NCBI GenBank assembly: GCA_964483805.1
Contig: CAZADH010000083.1
Coordinates: 1-21,288 of the forward strand
Direction of reading: 5' to 3'
DNA: 21,288 nucleotides
Origin: CAZADH01 sp964483805
GTDB lineage: Bacteria > Muiribacteriota > Ozemobacteria > Ozemobacterales > Ozemobacteraceae
Shown: positions 1 through 6,889 of the stretch, piece after piece
How positions within the stretch are numbered: the first letter of the stretch is position 1
Layout: each line of letters opens with the position of its first letter
Notes under the pieces: model-generated
Database searches by the model: none
Told to the model about the DNA's origin: nothing
The model's input: only the letters and a program-made list of their open reading frames with translations
Translations under genes and position numbers: made by a program

Positions 1-822
1 CTGCTTGACCGCAAGCCAACCGGTCACAATCAGACCCACGATCGCCAACGTGAGAAAGGCCCAGACCCCGGTCTGCTTGCGCTGAACCAGCTTGGTCATC
101 TGCGCGTGGCGCCACACCATGGGGAAACTCATGACCAGCCCGTCGCTGTTCGTGTGTCGCGCCCACTCGGCGGGGTCGGCACCAACGCCGAGAATCGCCG
201 AACCATCGCTCATCGTCTCGACTTCGCCGATCGCCGCAAAGGACTCGCGCCGCGGCCCCAGAAAACGCAACGATGGAAACGTCTTCTGCATCGTCGCGAG
301 CGAGGCCAGCGGCAGCACCGGGAACCCATACGGATCGGGGGCCGGCAGCAGCGGCTGACGGCTGGTCTTCCAGGTGTTCCAGACCCGCAACTGGGTCGTG
401 CCCATGTTCTTGAGAAACGCCGAAGTGAGCCCCGACCCGCTGCCGGTGCGGTTGCCACTGCCGCCACTTGCCTGCGTACTCTTCGGTCTCCCCGGGTTCT
501 CCCAGTCGGCCGCCGAGAGCAGGCGCAACCGCCCCGGCGCCACCGCACTGGTGCCGCGGTCCATGTCGTCCATTTCCTGGGCTGCCTGCTGATTGCGCCA
601 CTCGTAGCGGACGCGTTTGAGCTTGCTCAACGGCCAACGAAGCTCAGAGTGATCGCGTTCGAGCCCCTCGATGAACAAGCCGGACAACGGCACCCGGTAG
701 CCGATGATCTGCAGATCGGCCAGAAACCCATGCCCCATGACAAACACCATGCCGTAGCTCAAAATGAGCCACAACACGTAGAATCCAAAACAACCGATGA
801 AACCCAGGCGGCGGTCGGTCAC
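1..822 (-). CDS. Unrecognised two-TM membrane protein, 3' end missing
   Basis: An open frame runs from a GTG at 822 to the left edge of the window without a stop, giving 274 visible residues. The GTG is supported by an AAAGGAG-type ribosome binding site about 6 bases upstream, and an in-frame TGA lies just before it. The protein starts MTDRRLGFIGCFGFYVLWL, with a membrane segment at about residues 7-30. A mostly hydrophilic middle part follows, including a Gly/Ser-rich stretch near residues 115-130. A second membrane segment (about 253-272) lies at the visible end. The middle domain is therefore probably extracytoplasmic or cytoplasmic between two anchors. I recognise no family. It lies 246 bases downstream of the Tim44/TerB gene on the same strand, so it may be the next gene of that unit. 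The gene is surely real, because frame, start site and hydropathy agree. Its function is unknown. Confidence 0.75.
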   Translation of the reverse strand, partial: MTDRRLGFIGCFGFYVLWLILSYGMVFVMGHGFLADLQIIGYRVPLSGLFIEGLERDHSELRWPLSKLKRVRYEWRNQQAAQEMDDMDRGTSAVAPGRLRLLSAADWENPGRPKSTQASGGSGNRTGSGSGLTSAFLKNMGTTQLRVWNTWKTSRQPLLPAPDPYGFPVLPLASLATMQKTFPSLRFLGPRRESFAAIGEVETMSDGSAILGVGADPAEWARHTNSDGLVMSFPMVWRHAQMTKLVQRKQTGVWAFLTLAIVGLIVTGWLAVKQ

Positions 823-930
823 GGGTCACTCCTTTCGCCAGACCCTGCAAAGGTCCGGCAAATCATACCAGAAAACGAGCGACGGCCACGCCTGCCGAGA
901 TCGCACGCAGCCGAACCCATGTCCCCGTCG

Positions 931-957
931 GACTGGCCTGCGAGAGGACGGCCAGTC
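931..957 (-). terminator. Hairpin in the gap after the Tim44/TerB gene
   Basis: GACTGGCC (931-938) and GGCCAGTC (950-957) form a perfect 8-bp stem with an 11-base loop. It lies about 110 bases past the stop of the minus-strand Tim44/TerB gene. No T-run follows on the minus strand, so it is at best a weak terminator or an RNA-processing hairpin. The rest of the 823-1068 gap shows no credible gene. Confidence 0.3.
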
Positions 958-1068
958 ACACGGGTTGCCGCGTGCCTGCCCGCACGCCGAGGGCACAGGA
1001 ACAGAGAAGATCGACCACACAATCCCACCCGGAAAGCATCAGACATGGCAATACATCATATTGCACTT

Positions 1069-3357
1069 CTATTTCTTCCGGGGCTGGTAACCAGGTTTCG
1101 GCGCAAGGTCGAACAGCCGCTTCTGCTCCTTCTTGATCGCCCGCTGCACGTCGGCCTTCGAGTAGCCGAGGAACTGCCCCAGCAGCGTCAGGGTGCGCTC
1201 CTCTTCGGGCGTCAACTCGTTGTCGGCCAGCGCCATGCGCGCCGCCGATTCGAGCAGGGTCCAGGCCTCGGTCTGGTCGGCCGGCGCCGGCACATGCACC
1301 TCGCCGGCGCTCAGGGCGGCGATGAGCCCTTCCAGCCGCGCATCCGAGACGTGATACCGCGCGGCCATCTCGCGCAGCAGCTTCATTTCGCGATCGTCGA
1401 TCTTGCCGTCGGCCAGCAGCACCTGCGCCATGACGGTCAGCACATCGGCCGCCGAGCGGCGTTCGCCGTCCTCTTCATCGACCGCTGTCGGCGTCGCTGC
1501 CGCCGGCCGCCGACGCAGATCGAGGTATTCCGGGTCGCCCTCGTGCGTGATCCGCTCGAGAATCCACCCGGCCGTGCCTTCGTTGAGGATCAGGTTGCAG
1601 TATTCGCACGCCACGGTGAATGCCGACGCCAGCGGCGCGCCACACCCCGGACAGTGCGCGCTCGACAGCGTGGTGCGTTCGTCGGTCTGCTGACCGTGCC
1701 GGCGCACCAACACGAACACATCGCGAACGACGCGGGGCATCCGGCTGCCCGCGATGGCGCTCCCCTTGGCATCGACGCGCACCGGGATGCCGCGCCACGC
1801 CACGAGCAGATACAGGCGATCCCACTCGCTGTCGCAACGTATCCCTCTCACGCCAACCGAGCCCAAAGCGATGTTGTCCATGTACGTCCAGCCCCGCGAG
1901 AATGCCCCGAGGCGTCGGGCAAACTGTTCGCAACATGTGGCGGTGGCATAACGGCGCAACGGCTCGTCGCGCTGCTGGCGTTCAGCCAGGCGCAACATCC
2001 AGAACATGACGCCGCCACGGTCTTCGATCTGCTGCACGGTGAAGTTCTTGTCGGCGGCGACGATGTCGCGCCAACCCGGCAACGACTGCGGTTCGGTGTA
2101 TTCCCATTCGCTCGCGTGGGTGATACGGGCCAGCACCCAGTCGTGGGTTCCTGAGCGGATATACGAGCCGCACGAACCGCAGACCGTGTTCTGCCCGATC
2201 TCGAGCGGCGCACCGCAGTTCGGACAGGCACCCTCGAGCAGACCCGGCTTCTCGAGCGTCTGCGCCGATGGGCGGCGCAAAAACGACCAGTATTCACTGA
2301 ACTGGCGCCGTTCCTGTTCTTCGGCGATGGTCTTGCCCGTCTTCAGATCGATCAGTTTGTCGGCGCTCGATGCCCGCACGAACACATGAATCACATCGAA
2401 GTTGCGATCGGAGTTCACCTGCACGATGCGGTTGTCGAAGATCGTCATCTGGCCGGCCTCGTAGCGAATGCCGCAGGCCTTCTGGTCGTCGATCTGCATG
2501 CGGAACTGCTCGAACAGGGCATCACCAACGAGCGGCGCGATCGAATCGAGTGCCTGGCCGTACCACGCATGCTGGATCTTCCAGAACCCCTCTTCGACAC
2601 GCTTGACGAAACGGTCGGCGGCGAAACGCGGGTCGCGGCGGCACAGATCGGTCAACGCCCGCGACATCAATCCCGCGTTCTGCAATTGCATCAGGCGCGG
2701 GTCGAGCCCCCGTTCATCCTCGGGGTCGTGACGCGACTTCTCACCCCGCAGATCGGCCCAGAAATCGTGGAGTCGCGCCGGGATGGCTTCCATCTCGGTC
2801 TGCAACAGATCGAACCAGTCGGCGGTGCCGGCGCTGGTCAAGCCCTGTTGCTCGCGTTGGATCTGGCTCATCGTCGCCGACTGATCGACCGACAATCGTG
2901 AATACCGTGTCTGCACACGCGCGGCCAGACGCATGGCCACGACGTGACAGGTGGGCATCAGCAACAGGAACAACCCCGGCCGCCCCAGCACCTTGTAGCT
3001 GAGCGCCATCAGCGCCGCAGCGATGGCCAGCATGGGCCAGCAGCCGATTTGTTTGCGTTGCCACAAGATCGCCGGGCCGAGAAACAACAGCAGGACCAAC
3101 GGGGCTTCGAGCGGTGCGATCAACACATAGACGAAACAGAAGAGCAGCGACCCGCCGTACGTTGCCCAGAACGCCCCGGCCCAGAACTCGGCGCGCAAGC
3201 AAAACATGACGACCATGCCCCAAAGCATGAGGAAGGCCAGATCGGGCGACAACGCCGGATCAGAAGCCGCCATCGACTTGATCTGCCACGCCACCACGGC
3301 GGCGACGGCAAACATCACCGCCACCACGATGAGAAACTGGTTCTTGTTCAGTCGCAT
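1069..3357 (-). CDS. Membrane protein with two Tim44-like/zinc-ribbon modules and a C-terminal TerB-like domain
   Basis: The product has 762 residues. Residues 6-142 are hydrophobic and hold about five or six membrane segments (roughly 8-24, 39-55, 60-80, 84-99, 107-121, 127-142). A Tim44-like domain follows at about 240-345, with FVKRVEEGFWKIQHAW at 250-265. A zinc ribbon uses C378, C381, C393 and C396 (CPNCGAPL...CGSC). A second, more diverged Tim44-like stretch spans about 428-545, and a second zinc ribbon uses C569, C572, C584 and C587 (CPGCGAPL...CEYC). The sequence after each ribbon is similar (HDWVLARITH versus AGWILERITH), which shows an internal duplication. Residues about 635-745 resemble TerB, with acidic motifs DGKIDDRE (650-657) and DNELTPEEE. 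Tim44-like domains bind membranes or proteins, and TerB-like domains are linked to metal or stress responses. The role here is unknown. The ATG at 3357 has an in-frame stop 18 bases upstream. The purine-rich GAGGTGAGG lies rather far away (about 16 bases). Confidence 0.8.
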   Translation of the reverse strand: MRLNKNQFLIVVAVMFAVAAVVAWQIKSMAASDPALSPDLAFLMLWGMVVMFCLRAEFWAGAFWATYGGSLLFCFVYVLIAPLEAPLVLLLFLGPAILWQRKQIGCWPMLAIAAALMALSYKVLGRPGLFLLLMPTCHVVAMRLAARVQTRYSRLSVDQSATMSQIQREQQGLTSAGTADWFDLLQTEMEAIPARLHDFWADLRGEKSRHDPEDERGLDPRLMQLQNAGLMSRALTDLCRRDPRFAADRFVKRVEEGFWKIQHAWYGQALDSIAPLVGDALFEQFRMQIDDQKACGIRYEAGQMTIFDNRIVQVNSDRNFDVIHVFVRASSADKLIDLKTGKTIAEEQERRQFSEYWSFLRRPSAQTLEKPGLLEGACPNCGAPLEIGQNTVCGSCGSYIRSGTHDWVLARITHASEWEYTEPQSLPGWRDIVAADKNFTVQQIEDRGGVMFWMLRLAERQQRDEPLRRYATATCCEQFARRLGAFSRGWTYMDNIALGSVGVRGIRCDSEWDRLYLLVAWRGIPVRVDAKGSAIAGSRMPRVVRDVFVLVRRHGQQTDERTTLSSAHCPGCGAPLASAFTVACEYCNLILNEGTAGWILERITHEGDPEYLDLRRRPAAATPTAVDEEDGERRSAADVLTVMAQVLLADGKIDDREMKLLREMAARYHVSDARLEGLIAALSAGEVHVPAPADQTEAWTLLESAARMALADNELTPEEERTLTLLGQFLGYSKADVQRAIKKEQKRLFDLAPKPGYQPRKK

Positions 3358-3400
3358 CGATCGCGCTCGCGCGCCTCACCTCGCTCTCTGGGTGCCCACT

Positions 3401-3426
3401 GTTCTGCCCCTCAATCATTGCAGAAC
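3401..3426. promoter_or_regulatory. Dyad upstream of the Tim44/TerB gene
   Basis: GTTCTGC (3401-3407) and GCAGAAC (3420-3426) are perfect reverse complements separated by 12 bases. The site lies 44-69 bases upstream of the minus-strand ATG at 3357, where an operator or promoter-proximal regulator would bind. I know of no regulator with this exact site, so assignment as an operator is inference. Confidence 0.35.
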
Positions 3427-3504
3427 ATGACGCCTGATTCAACCCCGATTCCGGTGCACTCGGGCAGTCGCCAGCCAGCCACCCGGCAACCGCGTGCACC
3501 CCCT

Positions 3505-3533
3505 TTCGAAGCGAAGCATTGCTGTTGTATTGT
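3505..3533 (+). promoter_or_regulatory. Candidate sigma-70 promoter of the synthase-like gene
   Basis: TTCGAA (3505-3510) and TATTGT (3528-3533) are separated by 17 bases. The same TATTGT hexamer with a 17-base spacer occurs in the much stronger candidate promoter before the TetR gene, which supports it as a -10 element in this genome. It lies about 70 bases upstream of the ATG at 3605. The -35 match is only partial. Confidence 0.4.
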
Positions 3534-3542
3534 AGACAGCAA
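3519..3542. promoter_or_regulatory. Dyad overlapping the candidate promoter
   Basis: TTGCTGT (3519-3525) and ACAGCAA (3536-3542) are perfect reverse complements with a 10-base spacer. The dyad spans the candidate -10 hexamer at 3528-3533, so a bound regulator would block RNA polymerase. A smaller GCCGGT/ACCGGC hairpin (3572-3577 and 3586-3591) follows in the 5' leader. Which protein binds is unknown. Confidence 0.4.
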
Positions 3543-3604
3543 CATCGACCCAGCCGGGCCGATAACCCACTGCCGGTTAGTTCCGACCGGCCTCGAGGTG
3601 ACCC

Positions 3605-6600
3605 ATGGCTCCGTCATCCATGCTCGCGGCGTTGTTGCTGGTCGGCAGCGGCACCTGTGGTTTGATCTACCAGATGGTCTGGTTTCAGCAACTCAAGCTG
3701 ATTTTCGGCACCTCGACCGCGGCATCGGCGGCGGTGGTGGCCATTTTTATGGCCGGGCTGGGATGCGGCAGCCTGTGGTTCGGGCGGCGCATCGACCGGC
3801 ATCCGCGGCCGATGATGCTCTATGGCCGACTCGAGGTCGGCATCGCGTTGTGCGCGGCCATCTCGCCCTTGTTGATGGCAGCCACGCGCGAACTGTATCT
3901 GGGCATGGGCGGCACCTCGAGCCTGGGCATGACCCTGGGCACGGGGTTGCGGGGCGTGCTCGCCCTGCTCGTCCTGGGTCTGCCGACATTCCTCATGGGT
4001 GGCACGTTTCCGGCGGTGGCCCGCGCAACCGTGTCTGACGGCGAAGCAGGGCGCCCGGTCATGGGATTGCTTTACGCCGCCAATACATTTGGTGCGGTGG
4101 CGGGCGTCATGGCCGGCACGTTTCTCCTCATCGAGTGGTTTGGCGTGCAAACGACACTGCATCTGACCTGCGCCGTGAACCTGGCCATCGGCGCCCTGGC
4201 CTGGTGGTGGGGAATCCGCCTCGCCGAGGTGCCCGCCGACGCAACGCTCACCGGCACCGACACGCCACCGCCTGCCCCCACAGCCGCGGCAAGCGCCGCG
4301 TCCCCGCTGCCTGCATTGCCGGCCGGAACGGCCACCACCGCCGGGGCTGCATTCGTTACCGGTGCCGCGTTCTTCCTCATGGAAATGGTCTGGTACCGCA
4401 TGCTCGCACCGTTGCTCGGGGGCTCGACCTACTCGTTTGGGTTGATCCTGGCCACCGCCTTGTTGGGCATCGGTGTCGGCGGGCTGGCCTTCTTCTGCCG
4501 GCCGTCGCGCGAACCGACCACCCTGACCGAGTTTGCCACCGCCACCGCGCTGCAGGCGTTGCTTCTCGCCATCCCGCTCGCGCTGGGCGACAATATCGCC
4601 ATCCTTGCCGGCTTGCTCGGCCCCTGGGACACCTTTGGTTTCACCGGCAAACTGCTGGCCTGGACCTTGATCGCCGGCATCGTCGTCTTCCCGGCCTCGG
4701 TCGTGGCCGGCGCCCAGTTTCCCATGCTGCTGTCATTGGCCGGCCGCGGCCGCACCGGCGTCGGCACCCAGGTCGGCCTGCTTTACGCTGTCAATACATT
4801 GGGTGCGGTCACCGGCTCGCTCGCCGGCGGGTTCGGGCTGATGCCGGCACTGACGGCACCCGGTTGCTGGCGTTTCGCCGCCATTGTCACCGGCGCCCTG
4901 TCGCTGAACTTCGTCGCCCTGGCGTGGTGCCGCGAGCGGCTGCGCTTCGGCATCATCGTGCCGTTGCTCTTGTGCGGCCTGGCCGGGCACCAACTGCTCG
5001 CCGTCGGCCCAACCGCGGCGTGGCGCCACAGCAACGTCGGCTTCGGCCGTGCCGACCTGTGCAACATGACGCTCAACGGTATCAAGGAGTGGCGCAACGT
5101 GCACCGGCGCAGCGCCATCTGGGAAGCCGACGGCCGCGAGAGCAGCGTGGCACTGACCGAAGCCAATGGCCTGGCCTTCAACATCAACGGCAAGTGCGAC
5201 GGCAACTCCCTCGAAGATGCCCCGACCCAGATCATGCTCGGCATGGTCGGCGCCATGGGCCATCCGGCCCCGAAATCGTCGTTCGTCATCGGCTTGGGCA
5301 CCGGCTGCACGGCGGGCTGGCTTGGGGCGATCCCCGAAATGGAGCGGGTCGTCGTCGCCGAACTCGAACCGATGGTCATCGAGGTGGCGAGCCGCTGCGC
5401 GCCAATCAACCAGGCGATTCTCGCCAATCCCAAGGTGCAGATACGGCTTGGCGATGCGAGAGAATTACTTTGTATTGATCCACAGCAATACGATCTGATC
5501 GTCTCCGAACCGTCGAACCCGTTCCGCGCCGGCATCGCCAGCCTGTTCACCCGCGAGTTCTATCTGGCGGTCAACCGCCGCCTCGCCCCGGGCGGTCTGT
5601 TCTCGCAGTGGGTGCAGGCCTACCAGATCGACGTGCGCACCATGAAGACGGTGTACGCCACGTTGCGCTCCGTGTTTCCTCATGTCGAGACCTGGCAGAC
5701 GAGCGACGGCGACTATCTGCTCCTCTGCTCGCGCGAACGGTTGGCGTGGTCGCGCGAACTGCTCGACCGGCGCATCGGCCAGGAACCCTGGAAGAGCGCG
5801 CTGTGGCAGGGCTGGCGCACCCTCGATGTCGCGGGGTTCTTCGCCCATTACGTCGCCAACGCCGACTTCGTCGAGAAGATCATCCCCACGATTGACGCGC
5901 GCAACGACGTGAGTACCGACGACCGCATGGTCGTCGAATTCGGACTGTTGCGCACGATGGGTCGCAAGAACCTCGACCTGATGCAGACCCTGCATGTCGA
6001 AGCGGTCAATCACCAGTGTCACCGGCCAACGCTGCGGGACGGCGACGTCGACTGGGCCGAGGTGCGCGATCAGGCTCTGTTGTTCCTGACCCTCAACAAC
6101 CAGGCGCTCAAGAACATCGACGAGCCCGAGCGCGGCTACCTCTATCGCGTCGCCGCGCACACCCACTTCCGCCGCGAGAATTTTCGCGAGTGCGTGCAGA
6201 ACTGGGGCAAGCAAGACCGCAAGCCGCGGCACCCCGGAGAGTATCTCGTGCTCGCCGAGTGTTTCGCCCGCTTCGGCGCGCCCGACACGCTGGGCATGCT
6301 CGAGCCCGCGCGCACGGCCTTTCCCGGCGAGGCTGCGCTCATCGAGGCGATCTATCACCACGAGATCGGCAGCATCAGCGAAGCCCTCGATTGTATGGAC
6401 AAAGCATTTACAGTGTTCCGGCAGCGGCCGTTCCCGGTCGAGCCCTTCCTGCGCCGGGGCATGGAACTGGCAATGAACATCGGCCTCAAAAAGCCCGAAC
6501 TGGCGCCGCGCCTGACCGCGATGTTGCGCCCGCCGTTCTTGCTGTCGGCGGTCAACGAGCTGCGCTGGCAGGCGATCGTCGGCATGCTGCCCAAGCTCGA

Positions 6601-6805
6601 GCCGGCGCTACAACGCGAACTGTGCCACGTGTTCGAGCCCAACGTGCCATGGCAGGACGAGTTCCTCACCATCCGGCGCGACAGTTATCGTGCCGCCAGC
6701 GACCCGTGGTTGCTGCGCGCCGAGGCCGACCTCGCCGAGTATCAGGCCGGCGAACCCAACGGCGGCGGCAAAGACGCCTTCCTGCGGGGTGGGGACAGAC
6801 CCTAG
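3605..6805 (+). CDS. Membrane-fused spermidine-synthase-like protein with helical-repeat tail
   Basis: The product has 1066 residues. The N-terminal half carries many membrane segments in two homologous halves, each with the same signature: LLYAANTFGAVAG at 155-167 and LLYAVNTLGAVTG at 392-404. A proline/alanine-rich linker (about 208-240) lies between them. A Rossmann methyltransferase-type domain resembling spermidine synthase follows. It has the SAM-type loop VIGLGTGCTAG (561-571), an acidic strand end AELEP (585-589), GDAR (616-619) and YDLIVSEPSNPF (629-640). Classical spermidine synthases have an Asp in the last motif (DSSDP). Here it is Glu-Pro-Ser-Asn-Pro, as in other membrane-fused members, so polyamine synthesis should not be assumed. 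Residues about 780-1050 are helical and look TPR-like. The ATG at 3605 has GAGG six bases upstream. The last codons and the TAG stop lie inside a palindrome. Confidence 0.85.
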   Translation: MAPSSMLAALLLVGSGTCGLIYQMVWFQQLKLIFGTSTAASAAVVAIFMAGLGCGSLWFGRRIDRHPRPMMLYGRLEVGIALCAAISPLLMAATRELYLGMGGTSSLGMTLGTGLRGVLALLVLGLPTFLMGGTFPAVARATVSDGEAGRPVMGLLYAANTFGAVAGVMAGTFLLIEWFGVQTTLHLTCAVNLAIGALAWWWGIRLAEVPADATLTGTDTPPPAPTAAASAASPLPALPAGTATTAGAAFVTGAAFFLMEMVWYRMLAPLLGGSTYSFGLILATALLGIGVGGLAFFCRPSREPTTLTEFATATALQALLLAIPLALGDNIAILAGLLGPWDTFGFTGKLLAWTLIAGIVVFPASVVAGAQFPMLLSLAGRGRTGVGTQVGLLYAVNTLGAVTGSLAGGFGLMPALTAPGCWRFAAIVTGALSLNFVALAWCRERLRFGIIVPLLLCGLAGHQLLAVGPTAAWRHSNVGFGRADLCNMTLNGIKEWRNVHRRSAIWEADGRESSVALTEANGLAFNINGKCDGNSLEDAPTQIMLGMVGAMGHPAPKSSFVIGLGTGCTAGWLGAIPEMERVVVAELEPMVIEVASRCAPINQAILANPKVQIRLGDARELLCIDPQQYDLIVSEPSNPFRAGIASLFTREFYLAVNRRLAPGGLFSQWVQAYQIDVRTMKTVYATLRSVFPHVETWQTSDGDYLLLCSRERLAWSRELLDRRIGQEPWKSALWQGWRTLDVAGFFAHYVANADFVEKIIPTIDARNDVSTDDRMVVEFGLLRTMGRKNLDLMQTLHVEAVNHQCHRPTLRDGDVDWAEVRDQALLFLTLNNQALKNIDEPERGYLYRVAAHTHFRRENFRECVQNWGKQDRKPRHPGEYLVLAECFARFGAPDTLGMLEPARTAFPGEAALIEAIYHHEIGSISEALDCMDKAFTVFRQRPFPVEPFLRRGMELAMNIGLKKPELAPRLTAMLRPPFLLSAVNELRWQAIVGMLPKLEPALQRELCHVFEPNVPWQDEFLTIRRDSYRAASDPWLLRAEADLAEYQAGEPNGGGKDAFLRGGDRP

Positions 6806-6815
6806 GGTCTGTCCC
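6792..6815. repeat. Perfect 24-bp palindrome containing the stop codon
   Basis: GGGACAGACCCT (6792-6803) is followed directly by its exact reverse complement AGGGTCTGTCCC. The TAG stop of the synthase-like gene (6803-6805) lies at the centre. Short GGGACAG...CTGTCCC palindromes are common as dispersed REP-like elements in several bacterial lineages. Only one copy is in this window, so its repeat nature cannot be shown here. It could also act as a terminator-like or RNA-stabilising hairpin. Confidence 0.7.
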
Positions 6816-6824
6816 TTATCCACA
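6816..6824 (+). other. Consensus DnaA box
   Basis: TTATCCACA matches the strong DnaA-binding consensus TTATNCACA exactly and abuts the palindrome. A near match, CTATCCACA, is at 8654-8662. There is no dnaA or dnaN gene, AT-rich unwinding region or dense cluster of boxes, so this is not evidence of a replication origin. It may be chance or a DnaA titration or regulatory site. Confidence 0.35.
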
Positions 6825-6889
6825 GGTGGTACAATAAACGGAAATCTCGCCAGCGAATCATCAACGCGTCAGCGCGCCGGAGGTCGGAA

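Noticed and set aside
826..1046. Short minus-strand frames in the gap after the Tim44/TerB gene
   Set aside because: They have Arg-rich, structureless translations, no convincing ribosome binding site and no recognisable motif.
106..2154. A long plus-strand open frame of about 680 codons
   Set aside because: It runs opposite two minus-strand genes that have ribosome binding sites, recognisable domains and membrane segments. Its translation is Arg/Pro/His-rich and low in structure, as expected for an antisense frame in GC-rich DNA.
4060..4830. Two similar stretches in the synthase-like gene as a DNA repeat
   Set aside because: They encode the same motif (LLYA-NT-GAV-G) in the two homologous membrane halves, so they reflect ancient protein duplication and not a mobile or recent repeat.
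6790..6850. Possible replication origin at the palindrome and DnaA box
   Set aside because: There is only one exact box, no AT-rich unwinding region, and no dnaA, dnaN or parAB genes nearby.
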